NCBI GenBank assembly: GCA_010015805.1
Contig: ML978125.1
Coordinates: forward strand, 62,001 to 126,000
Direction of reading: 5' to 3'
Source: Rhizodiscina lignyota
Lineage: Eukaryota; Ascomycota; Dothideomycetes; Aulographales; Rhizodiscinaceae
DNA length: 64,000 nucleotides
A model generated the notes under the pieces. The model was not told the DNA's origin and searched no databases. It worked only from the letters and a program-made list of their open reading frames with translations. Positions within the stretch are counted from its first letter, which is position 1. Each line of letters starts with the position of its first letter. The translations under genes were made by a program, and so were the position numbers. Shown piece after piece: positions 42,894 through 52,571 of this stretch.

Positions 42894-43798
42894 ATGGCGT
42901 CGAAAATGTCTGGGCCGGGGATGCTGTACGTCACGAGCAAGATCGCAAGGAAGGATCTCATGGATTATGACATTTATATGAACTGGTGCGAAACTTTCAG
43001 CTCATTATATCAAGTGGCTAATATCGACAGGTACGATAATGACCACATCGCTGAGATCATGCAAACGAGCGGCATCCACACCGCGTTCCGATACATCGAT
43101 ACGAACAAGGACGCGCTGAAACCATATCTGGCATTCTATCCGATGCCGGATATTGCATTTACTCAAGGAGAAGAATTCAGAAAGATCAGCGTGCATAGCA
43201 AGTTGCTGCCAGGAACGGGTCTGTGCTACGATCTTGCCGATATTGATGTGAGATATTATGGTCTGACGGAGAACGGAGAAAGAAAAGGAGGCCCAAAACA
43301 GGGTAAGTCAACCAAGGGAGTGTTAAAGGCCGTACTGAGAGATTCTTTCAGATCCAGCTCCATGCCTCGTCACAGTAGCTATCGAGCCGGACGCTGGTTC
43401 AGGGCTGACAAACGATCTGATCGATGAATGGTACAGGACGACAGTGAGTCAAACCAAGACCATATAGTCTGGGTATACAGCTGAAAATACACGTACAGCA
43501 AGCGGAAAGAATCTCTCAAATACCAGGATACCAGCGCACGACGCGATACAAGCTGCTCTACGCGCGTACCAACGCGCAGTCACGTGCGCTGAAGGGCTTG
43601 CCAACGACCAACGAGCCTGCCCCAGAGCCGCCAACGTGGCAGGCGATTCATGAGTTCGATCGAGTTGTTCAGCCGGAAGAGCTACAGCCGTTGAAAGGGG
43701 CGGAAAAGACGAAGGAACTGCTGTCGAAGACGAAGGAGACCGAGTTCAACATTTTCCGGCTGGCTAAGGCGTTTGGCGAGAAGCGCTTCTTTGACTAG
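42894..43798 (+). CDS. EthD-like dimeric alpha/beta-barrel protein, paralogue of the 3.3 kb gene
   Basis: Four exons (42894-42985, 43031-43302, 43352-43443, 43499-43798) give 251 aa. The first intron (42986-43030, GTGCGA to CGACAG, branch GCTAAT) is 45 bp and free of stops, so a naive frame runs through it. Removing it restores MNWYDNDHIAEIM, which aligns with EKWYEEKHIPDVL of the paralogue at 3328-4171. The second half has TNDLIDEWYRTT and TTRYKLLYART, again as in the paralogue. Two fused EthD-like modules; function unknown. Located between two SDRs in the cluster. Confidence 0.85.
42986..43030 (+). other. 45-bp in-frame intron
   Basis: Multiple of three and stop-free, so retention would add fifteen residues rather than break the protein. 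Inferred from the paralogue, where the corresponding residues are absent, and from the GT, branch and AG signals. Confidence 0.7.
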
Positions 43799-44265
43799 TG
43801 CGAATTGGCATCCGAGTCATCCGCATGATGTAAAAATAAGCTACCCATTATGAAGCGTATCTTGAGGTTCGGAAAACCATTATTGAAGACATGAAAAGCT
43901 TGAACGCGTGCGAAGTGACATGGATGGGCGGAAGAGGCTTGGCTGGCAACCTTTTTCCAGCCGACCGCGTTTCCACTTCCTCCACTTCCCCTTTTCCATT
44001 CTTCCCCTTTTCCACTCCTCACCTTGAAAACAACCCAAGCATTCAATGCCGGGCTTAATGCGGGTTAACGCCTTTCCATCTTGCCGAAACCCAGTGATAA
44101 TGCGTAAGAAGTCAAGTCACCGTTTAAATGACCCTTGGTGACGTGTTGCCTCGCGTGCGCGGGGCTTTAGACGCGTACCATCGTCTACACGTCCGGGAGC
44201 GTTTACTATTCCGTGTTGTTTTCAACGATTTTCTTGCTCTATTTCGAATCTAAAGGATCATAGAA
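43799..44265. promoter_or_regulatory. Upstream region of SDR 3
   Basis: 467 bp. ACGCGT occurs at 43904-43909 and at 44171-44176, the second 90 bp before the ATG. A plus-strand C/T-rich tract lies at 43965-44020. Confidence 0.4.
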
Positions 44266-45364
44266 ATGTCGAACTTAGAAGCAGCTAATTTGTTCTCGGT
44301 GAAGGGCATGGTCTTTGTGGTAACAGGCGGCGGAAGCGGTAAGACAATCTTTTGAATCATTAAGCACTGAATACTGACGTTTGACTGCCATACATAGGAA
44401 TTGGAGCAATGATGGCGCGATCATTAGATGCAAACGGTGCCGCCAAAGTGTATATCATTGGCAGGAGAAAAGACAAGCTTGAAGAAGTTGCAACATCTGC
44501 TGTCTGCTAACCTACTCTCGGTGGAATGATTCGAGCAATTGACGCGTATACAGAGCAACGCATCGATCATACCGATACAAGGTGACGCCTCCTCGAAAGA
44601 CTCCCTCGCCTCAATAGCATCCCACGTGTCGTCTGAAACTCCATTCGTCAATGCCGTCATCGCAAATCACGGCTCGCCAGGGCCAACCCACAACGAGCTC
44701 CCCAAAAATCCTTCATTATCTGACATTCGCGAACATCTTTGGAAAGTGCCAATGGAAGAGTTCAACGACTGTTTCATGATGAACTCCACCTCGGTGATTT
44801 ACTGTCTTCTTGCATTCCTTCCGCTTTTGGAAGCGGGAAATACACATCCATCTTCTCCTGCCGTGGCAACCGGCGTAAAAAGTCAGATCATCGCTACGAG
44901 CTCGATCAATTCTTTCAGCCGCAAGATGGGTCAGGGCTTTGCGTATTCTGGATCGAAGGCTGGTGTTGTGCACATGATGAAGTGTGCAGCGACTTTTTTT
45001 GCCCCATATGGGATCAGAGCGAATGTGGTCTCGCCAGGCATCTATCCGAGCGATATGAGCGCTGTATGCCTCGTGCTATGATACATTATCTCGCCAGCTC
45101 TGCTGATTCTCAAGATAGGCATTCCTCGAAGGCAAAGACGCGACGAAGATGGGCTCAATTGATCACAACATCTGCCCTTTGACTAGAATAGGGAACGAGG
45201 AGGCAAGTCGAATTTTTCGGGCCTGTATATTATGTTGCTGACTCGGCATTCAGGATATGGCAGGCGCTACTTTATTCCTCTGCAGCAAAGCTGGAGCATA
45301 TGTGAACGGTCTGGTAATCAACACAGATGGCGGAAGGCTTTCTATTGTGCCAGCAACATATTGA
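44266..45364 (+). CDS. Short-chain dehydrogenase/reductase 3
   Basis: 293 aa in five exons (44266-44338, 44398-44501, 44554-45063, 45119-45202, 45254-45364), exactly in frame. TGGGSGIG is formed across the first splice; an Arg in IIGRRKD suggests NADP(H); catalytic Ser in ATSSINS, YSGSKAG with Tyr and Lys, end NGLVINTDGGR. The last intron starts with GC rather than GT. No other gene lies between it and the convergent TRI12 pump (118 bp). Confidence 0.88.
45203..45253 (+). other. GC-AG intron in SDR 3
   Basis: Donor GCAAGT, acceptor ATTCAG, 51 bp, branch-like TGCTGAC. It joins RIGNEE to DMAGATLF in phase 0, the expected SDR sequence. No GT donor keeps the frame. Confidence 0.7.
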
Positions 45365-45482
45365 GTAGATTACATACTAGGAGCAATCTTGTTTATAGCA
45401 AGCCTGCTGTATCCCAACACTAAAACAAATCACTAAATTCCTCCGTTGGATGTAAGACTGGCCATGAGACATCAGATAGACA

Positions 45483-47353
45483 TTATACCTGCTCGTGCAC
45501 ATCCTTCTGCGGCGGATTAATGTTGGTCTTCCCACTCTGCAATGTAGCCGCAATAGAGTCGCTCATCAGATGATCGATATTCGGAACGAAGAAGGTTACG
45601 AGAATTGCCACGCCGCCAAACGCAATCGACACATAGAACACAGTTCTGTAGGCATCCAAATATGCATGCCGATACGCGAGTGCGCCCGCTTGCTCGATTG
45701 CTGGCGTGAGTCCCTTCACGGCTGAAAGCGTGGCCTCTGTAGCGCCAGCTGTAATAGCGGTCATATAGTCGGCAACGGAAGAAGCCGGCAGACCAGCTTT
45801 GACGAGAGCAGATGGCACCTCCGCTGTGATAGTGTCAGTTGAGCGTGCTGTCAGCACGACGGTGTACACGGTTGAAGCGACTGTCGAGATTGCTGAGCGA
45901 GCGGAACCAGCGAATCCGACGGCAGTACCAATCTCTTGCTGGTCTTTGATACAGATGGAACAGATTGGGAGGACCAGAGCCTCGTTGTATCCGATGCAGG
46001 TTGTGGCGATGAAGACGAATGCCATGGCCATGCTGGAAGATGTGATGCTGTTGACGGCCATCACTGCGGTGTGTCAGTAAAATTTCCGATAAAGGGATGG
46101 CAACGTCGGAGACTTACATCCTAAGAACAGCGTTCCAAGAGTGATTACAACCAGGAGCTGATACTTTGTCTTTCCGATCATCTTTGCACAAGCGCCGCCA
46201 ATCATCTCGCCAACCGTGATTCCGAGACCCACAAGACATGCAACCCAGCCAGACCACATCTCGCGACCATTGGCGTAGACATTGGCAGTCATCTCTGGCC
46301 AGATGATGGCTTGGCTGTAGTAAACACTCGCGCCAAGAGACAGCGTTAGGAACGATGCCACATAGCCGCGGTTCTTGAAAAGGTGTAGCGGCACCATGGG
46401 TTCTTTGAGATCGACTACGCTTTCGTACACGAAGAGCCCGACGAGACACAGGAAGCCGACGACTATGAATGAGATTGTATGCGCGTCCTTCCATGGATAT
46501 ACGGAGCCACCAGAGGAAAGACCAAGAATGAACCTAAGAAATATCAGTTAGTGCCCCAGTCCATGATCTCGGGCGCTAAAACATACAAGATAAGACCCGC
46601 GATGTACAGAAGCAAGCCGATATAATCAAAGTCCTTGATCCAGGTCACGATCTTGTCGCTGCCGTGCTTCTGGTGGAATGTTGGCGGGAAGTAGAACAGA
46701 GCGTAGAGAACTGCGGTGATCCCGTTGAGAATGATTAGCAGATAGTAAACCCAACGCCACCCCGGGCCTGTATACAAGACGAACGCAGTTGATACGGCAG
46801 CTCCGAACCCAGCAGACGGTAGGCTGAACGCGAAAAGCACTGCATTTGCGAGGAAGCGGTATTTGACGGGCACGAGCTCGCCAACAAGGAAGGCATACGA
46901 GTATCCCGTGCATGCCGAAAGTCCAACGAGAGTCTGCCCTCCGATGAGCACGGGTAGCGTCTTCGCCGTAGCACCAATGATGGCACCGATCATTCCCAAG
47001 ACGGTTCCAGAAATGAAGAAGTATCGACGACCAAAGATGTCAGAAAGTCGGCCAACGAGGAGCAATCCCACGGCAAGACAGAGCGTATAGACAAGCGCTA
47101 GCCAGGTGATGCTTGCACTGGGCCCAAGGTCCGCATTGATGGCACTCAAGACAGGTGCAACAAAGGCAAAACCTCCTGTGCTTGCCATGAGGTTCATTCC
47201 CGTGGCGATGAAGGATCCAATGAATCGCACGCTGCGGAAGTAGCTTTTTGGAAGCGCATCCGCAGCTGCCGTGAAACCCTCCGAGGCATCGTGCACGATT
47301 GGAGTTCGATCAGCATGTTCATACTGATGCTCCTCATGTTTCTCGATATCCAT
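45483..47353 (-). CDS. MFS efflux pump, TRI12 family
   Basis: 587 aa in three exons (47353-46587, 46533-46118, 46063-45483), exactly in frame. Fourteen or so hydrophobic segments as in the DHA2/TRI12 class. GRLSDIFGRRYF is the loop 2-3 signature (GxLxDxxGRR), and GYSYAFLVGELVPVKYR fits motif C and the following loop. The acidic N-terminus (MDIEKHEEHQYEH) and C-terminal tail are cytosolic. TRI12-type pumps export trichothecenes, siderophores or other toxic metabolites across the plasma membrane. As right border of the enzyme cluster it suggests that product or intermediate is exported. Confidence 0.93.
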
Positions 47354-48155
47354 ATCTCAACTCGTTGTGAACGCTGATGAAGGCTATTATTAAGGATATT
47401 GGACCAACTTGAAGATGAACGAAGTGATGCACAATTCAGTAATAGGGTTGAAAAACAAACAAGAATCAAGCCTTTGGAATAGCTGCAGAGGGAAAAGCGA
47501 CCAAGATCGGCGTGGGAGGAATATAAGAATGCGTTCGAAGCATCCGGAAATCAGATTTCCTCCTCCTTCTCGCCAACGGCTCCACTCTCCCGCCGCTCAA
47601 ATCGCTAAATGACTACCCACCCCGTATCAGATTTTGGACTAGCCTAGGAATGCCCCCGGAGACTAGCGAGTTAGCGCAGGTACTGAATGTGGAGTTGGAA
47701 TATGGAGTGTGGAGAGGCCCTTGATCCTTGATCTTTGGATCTGCACCGGGGCCATGCATCTGGGAAACGTCTTCCGTAGTACCACTTGAAGAGGTTCGGG
47801 TAATGGCGCATGAAAGAAAATCTCGAGCAGTAGACAATCTTACGCCACCGCCATGTGAACTAGACTGATCATCCTCACATTGCCTTTCTGTCGAAGCCTT
47901 CTCTCTCCAGTGTCAGTCTGATAGGTTAGGGTCACTCCAAGGGCTCCGGACTGTTCCTCCCAAAGCCTCTCTAGACACCCACCTTTTCAACAAATATCTA
48001 GTTAATCGTGTTGATCCATTTAGCCAGTCTGGTTTGCTACTCACGCTACGGCTTCTGTTGTTCTTCGTAGAAAACAGTAGCTTCGCAGGCAGCTTCGGAT
48101 CTCTTCGACGTGAAATGATCTGTGAGATTTATCTTATCTTATCTTATCTACGTGA
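47354..48155. other. Spacer at the right edge of the cluster
   Basis: 5' flank of the TRI12 gene and 3' region of the next gene. Four tandem TTATC words (GATAA on the other strand) at about 48129-48148 lie just beyond the stop codon of the next gene. No gene recognised. Confidence 0.45.
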
Positions 48156-48623
48156 TCATCGTGCCTCAATCACGCTCCAAAACTCGCACCCCCCGGCCCC
48201 AAACTTAGTCTTATCCCCCAACCCCAACCTTTCATACTCCTCCCTCCTCCGCTCCTTCTCTTGCTCCTTCGCCCTCATCCGCTCAAACTCCGCCTCGTCC
48301 GACGGCAGCTTGTCCCTGCTGCCACGCCGCTCATGCAGCTCACCAATCTTTGCCTTGGCCTTCCCAAATGCAGCGGCCAGGGGAGACTTGAGCGACGAGG
48401 GGGTAGATGCGGCATCTTTGCTGGGGTTAGTGAGTACTGTGTTGACGAAGTGAGAGGAAGGGCAAGGATCGGGGGTGATGTACCTTTGTGTTGCTTGCGC
48501 GGCGGATGATTGGGTTGTTGATGTTGGTTTGGTGGAGGATGTTGCGGATGAGCTGGAGGATGAGATGACAGGCTGCGTCATATCTGCCTTTGACGATGAT
48601 GATGGGCTCCCTGAAGTGGACAT
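48156..48623 (-). CDS. Small Ser-rich protein with charged C-terminus, unknown
   Basis: Frame of 155 aa, or 134 aa if the 63-bp in-frame segment with GTACAT donor and CTAAC...CCCCAG acceptor in its middle is an intron, which I favour because of the branch site. N-terminal half is Ser/Thr-rich and disordered (SSSSSSATSSTKPTSTT). C-terminal half is highly charged (RMRAKEQEKERRREEYERL) and helical, ending FGAGGCEFWSVIEAR. It looks like one of the conserved small ascomycete proteins of unknown function. I do not name it. Confidence 0.7.
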   Translation of the reverse strand: MSTSGSPSSSSKADMTQPVISSSSSSATSSTKPTSTTQSSAAQATQRYITPDPCPSSHFVNTVLTNPSKDAASTPSSLKSPLAAAFGKAKAKIGELHERRGSRDKLPSDEAEFERMRAKEQEKERRREEYERLGLGDKTKFGAGGCEFWSVIEAR

Positions 48624-49936
48624 ACTTCTTTTCTGGCAGCGCTGGAGCTTTATCGTTGTGGTGTTCGGTGTATATGCCGTTGCTTGTCCACAGGAAGGCT
48701 TTATTGAAGTTGTTTAGGCTGCAGTGGATGGCTTTATATCTTAGCTGCTCTGAGGTGCACAGACATTTTCCACCGCCACCGGGAACAGAGGTCTTTATAC
48801 GGTGCATGAAAGATAGAGAACTTGGGAATTGTTCAAAACATTACTGGAAGCAACGACGGCTTAAGAGAGTGGTGCGTTAATTGAAGAAGATGCGTATGAG
48901 GAGGCGTATGCGTTGCATTGACCCTCGATGATGAACGCGCATGCCATCTGCCTCATTGATGGGCATCACCGCTTCTTGTTGTTCCACACTGGGAGTAAGT
49001 AGGTAGACGGAGACAAGATATGGAATCTTCGGCAGATGCTCTTTGCAGCGGTGTACTTATTTGGATGCCCAGACATGTAGGAACAAGAAGCGACGAAAGA
49101 ACTGAACTCGTCAGGCAACAGGGTGAGAATAAACGAGATGGCAAAGCTAGAGAAAGGCTAGAAAAGGCTGCATAGCTGATTCGATCAGTTGCACGATTCT
49201 GGAAAGTGTCAGCGACATTTTGCGATCGCTGGAGTACGTCTCCTTGGTGTTGCACTGGACGCGTAAGTTGTTGAAGGCCTGAGGCCAAGACAGCAGCGTA
49301 CTCCGCATTCGTCACTTGTCCGGAATGAGAAGCTATTGATAATTTCTGCCCTTCGATTTGGCACGGCAATTTGTTTCCATGGACGCGAGTTTAATTCGAC
49401 GTCGGAGACCAATTGAGGTAGATCGGTCCCTCCGTGTGAACAGCGATGTTTAGTTGTTCTTCTGCACATGGCCAAGCGATGCGGAGTTCGGATTTGGGTT
49501 CTGGATGCAACTCCGACGCCGGAGGTGACAACGACGCGTAGAATAGCTACTGTGAGTCAGTTGAATTGCGATGATCACACTTTCTGATATGATATCCTTG
49601 AGATGATCAACTCTGATTCGCGTCGATGCTCGACATGATCAAGAGAAGGTGGAGTAATCCGACGCACGAAAACGAGAATGACGAAAAACACAACCTCCAA
49701 GTAGCGCGAAGGGTATCTGTTCGAAAACGAAGAACTGTTTCTCCAAAGCGCCCAAACCCCGATTCCATTACAATTCTATAAGATACAGACGTAGATCCAA
49801 ACAGTGTCAGCCGCTCCGTCTATGAGGCGTCGTCAGTCGTGAAGAATCGTAGCCACAGATTACCACCAATTGTGTGAACGCCGTGTCCGCTCTTGCTTTT
49901 CTTATGCCATTTCCAAAGTTGTTCCAATGCAAGGAA
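48624..49936. other. 1.3 kb without a convincing gene
   Basis: A minus-strand frame at 48953-49369 is open for 138 codons but has no family signature and no usable partner exon. Probably regulatory and UTR sequence of the flanking genes. Confidence 0.4.
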
Positions 49937-50758
49937 TCAAGACTCCTTCGGTGAATGCAATTTCACCACCCAGCGCATTGCCCGTATCGCTTCTTCCATC
50001 TCAGCTTCCAGCTTGGCCATCCTCTCATCGCGCTCTTGATGTTCGTCGAGTCGCTTCTTCAGAGCCGCATTTGCTTGCTGCGCCGCGGCCTGGTGCTTGT
50101 CGCGCTCGTCGCCAACGATTGATATGCGCTCTATGCGCTCATCGACACCTCGGTTCGCTTCCTGTACATCCGAAATACGTTTGCGTAAGCCATGTATTTC
50201 ATCTCGCAACTGATGGTGGCTTTCCTTAAGCGTCTCATACGACGTGTCGGCTCTCTTGGCCACCGCCTGAGCCTCTGATACTTCTTTGTGTGCTGCTGCT
50301 GTTGTCTCGCCCAGCTTCTCGCCCATCTCTCGTGACTTCTCCTCCGCGGTAGTCCGTCTGGACACCTCCGACTCCAGCGACTCCTTCAGCTGTGCTATCC
50401 GCCGATCTTTTCGTTCCGCGAGCAGTTTGTCGGAACCGTGTACGTGCTCGAGGTTCGACGTCTGTGATTGCAATGACGCGATGAGGTTCTTTTGTGTGCG
50501 CAGTTGCTCTTCCGCCTCCTCCTTTGCGGCCCTCTCCGCTCTCAGCTCTCGCCGTAGTCTGTCATTTTCTGCCGTCAAGCGCTCAATAACCTTGGTCGAA
50601 GACGTCGTTTTCGCAGAGGGAACGGGTTCTGGTGTAGCGGACTGCATCACATATCGCGGTGGTGGGGGTGATGGTGAATTTGAAGTGAGTGTTGCTTTGA
50701 AGTTGCTGATGTTGAGGATCTCCGTAGGCCCCTTCATAGCGGTTGACTTGGTGGTCAT
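49937..50758 (-). CDS. Coiled-coil protein, She3-like
   Basis: Single-exon 273 aa. Residues 1-55 are disordered with SPSPPPPRYVMQSATPEP. From about 57 to 265 a continuous coiled coil follows (VIERLTAENDRLRRELRAE, then repeats of Glu/Arg/Lys/Ala heptads). The RYVMQSATPEPVPSA...SSTKVIERLTAENDRL entrance is the part I associate with fungal proteins annotated as SWI5-dependent HO expression protein 3, an adaptor in mRNA transport in yeast. The resemblance to yeast She3 is through the coiled coil only, so the function is uncertain. Confidence 0.75.
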   Translation of the reverse strand: MTTKSTAMKGPTEILNISNFKATLTSNSPSPPPPRYVMQSATPEPVPSAKTTSSTKVIERLTAENDRLRRELRAERAAKEEAEEQLRTQKNLIASLQSQTSNLEHVHGSDKLLAERKDRRIAQLKESLESEVSRRTTAEEKSREMGEKLGETTAAAHKEVSEAQAVAKRADTSYETLKESHHQLRDEIHGLRKRISDVQEANRGVDERIERISIVGDERDKHQAAAQQANAALKKRLDEHQERDERMAKLEAEMEEAIRAMRWVVKLHSPKES

Positions 50759-51323
50759 GCTTTCACCACACCGCTCGTGGAGACTGGGGCTCGTGCGTTC
50801 TCATCATCTGAACGGGGCCGAGAGTGAAATGAAAGGAAGGTGTGTCAGTGAGATCGTGTGAAGTGTTTAGTGAGTGAAGTGTTGCGAGTGAAGCGCTGAG
50901 GTGCGGTAGGAATAAAGAACGATAGTAAGACAACAGAGCCAGCGCGTCGGTGTGTCAGGCAACGCTTTCAGGGATCAGCGCGTCTGTGAATCGTATCCTG
51001 ACTGGGCCAGGAACAAGGAGCGGCTCGTGGGTAACGCCCGGCGAGATGCAGGGACACGCAGCGGATGGTTGGTGTTCACTTGTCTCATAGGGCGACGCTT
51101 ATCCTATAGTGGTGTAACGCTGACTTAAAACCGTTAGCATCGATAATTGAACCTTGACGTGACTAAGCTATCCTGGGCCTGTGGCGGTGTTCTCGAGTGG
51201 CTAGGTACCCTCTGGTGTCACGACCAATTTATTAATCTCTTCCCTACATCCCATATCGACCTCTGTCTCGCAAAAAGAAAAATTTGATTCTAACCTGACT
51301 TCACAATTGCGGATGCTACCTGT
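50759..51323. other. Upstream region of coiled-coil gene
   Basis: Purine/pyrimidine-skewed leader and spacer. No gene seen. Confidence 0.45.
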
Positions 51324-51740
51324 AGCACCATAAGACAGTATCTCAGAGAAACTGTCGAAATCAATCCGATACAGCGCCTATGTAACATGGCTTGCGATGC
51401 CACTGAAGTCTTACATCTCCTCCACTTCACAACAAGATAATTTATTACGATGTTAAGCGTGAGAAACTTTTATTGGATTTCTCTCTATGGAAAGCCATTG
51501 TCAGGATTTGAGAATGCCAGATCCTCTATGCCTCAACCTTTAGAAGAACCAACAGTTGTCACAGACCTTTTCGCTCTCGGCTCAACAATTTACGAAATAA
51601 TCAATGGTAGACAGTCCTACACAACCTTCCTGATGAGGAGGGAGAGATACGATGCGCGCAACAGATACCCCCTGATGCGGAAAGTATTTTTGCCGAAAAG
51701 TCATGAAATTCGGTCGGCTCAAGATGCAGATCTCGCTTAG
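51324..51740 (+). pseudogene. Dead protein-kinase fragment
   Basis: One frame reads TIRQYLRETVEINPIQRL, ACDATEVLHLLH, then a degenerate catalytic-loop region ending SVRNF, then PTVVTDLFALGSTIYEI, the alpha-F region of fungal Ser/Thr protein kinases. The HxD of the catalytic loop is gone and an in-frame stop lies before SVRNF. The N-lobe with the ATP-binding lysine is missing. A host kinase gene in decay, perhaps from the expanded fungal-specific kinase group. Confidence 0.65.
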
Positions 51741-52571
51741 CCTTGGAGTACAACTCCTCAACTAGCGCGAGGAGGCCGAACACCGATCTAAGACGTATGT
51801 TGCTTGCTTTCCAGTCACCTATCTGCGATATAGTTCCTGAAGGATGTTCTGCATCACCTCCATCACCCAATGATTGTGGAAGAGGGGTCGCTAGGACAAG
51901 CTTGTGAGGCAAAGAGATCAGAACTCAAAAAGCGTCTACTCGTGGTGATGAACAAGAGATGAATCTAATATATCGGAGGAAAAAGAATGAGAGAGGAAGC
52001 CGGACTTGCACTCGTCTGTTCAACACTAGGCTTATTTGGATACACTAACCTAGCTGGGAATAGCGTCTGCGCAGATCAGGAGTCTAAACTCTGCACTCTC
52101 ACTCTCTCTCACGCATGCAACCAGGAAAACAAGCTTCAACTCAACTTCAAATCCTACACTGTTAACTTCTGTGCGCGTATCTCTCATTTGGCCTCTATAG
52201 CCTGTCCGTTCTTCTCCAAAAGAGTTGGAGATCTGGCGCGCGTGACAGGTAGCATTCGTTCCGCACAGACTCGACTATGTGACGAAAGCCTGAACTATAG
52301 GGCATAGGGTGGGATGCGCTATCGAGGAAATTGAGGCGCTCAGCTGCTGTATGAAAGCCTCTCCCGCGATCTACAATCCCTCAGAACCCAAATTCTATCA
52401 TCTCTGTATTCCTTTCTGTTACCAGAAACTTTTGTTCGCGCTTTAGGTATCACTCTTCCTGGTCTAATAATACCTAGCTCCTCTTTTGGCTTTCATCAGA
52501 GATGACGGAAATATGGACGTCCAATGCCGCGTGAGACACCATTCTCTTCCCGACACGTTTGTTCTTATACA
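51741..52571. other. Spacer, no gene recognised
   Basis: Between the kinase relic and the transporter stop codon. A plus-strand frame at 51987-52307 has no motifs. Confidence 0.4.

Noticed and set aside
33824-47353. Hidden PKS, NRPS or terpene synthase in the cluster
   Set aside because: The genes are closely packed and every stretch over 300 bp was read; none holds synthase motifs.
48129-48148. Four tandem GATAA words as a GATA-factor promoter element
   Set aside because: They lie just past the stop codon of the only adjacent gene, so a promoter role is unsupported.
48953-49369. 138-codon minus-strand frame
   Set aside because: Neighbouring frames give equally plausible peptides and each meets stops; no family match.
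51987-52307. 106-codon plus-strand frame as extension of the kinase relic
   Set aside because: No kinase or other motif in it.
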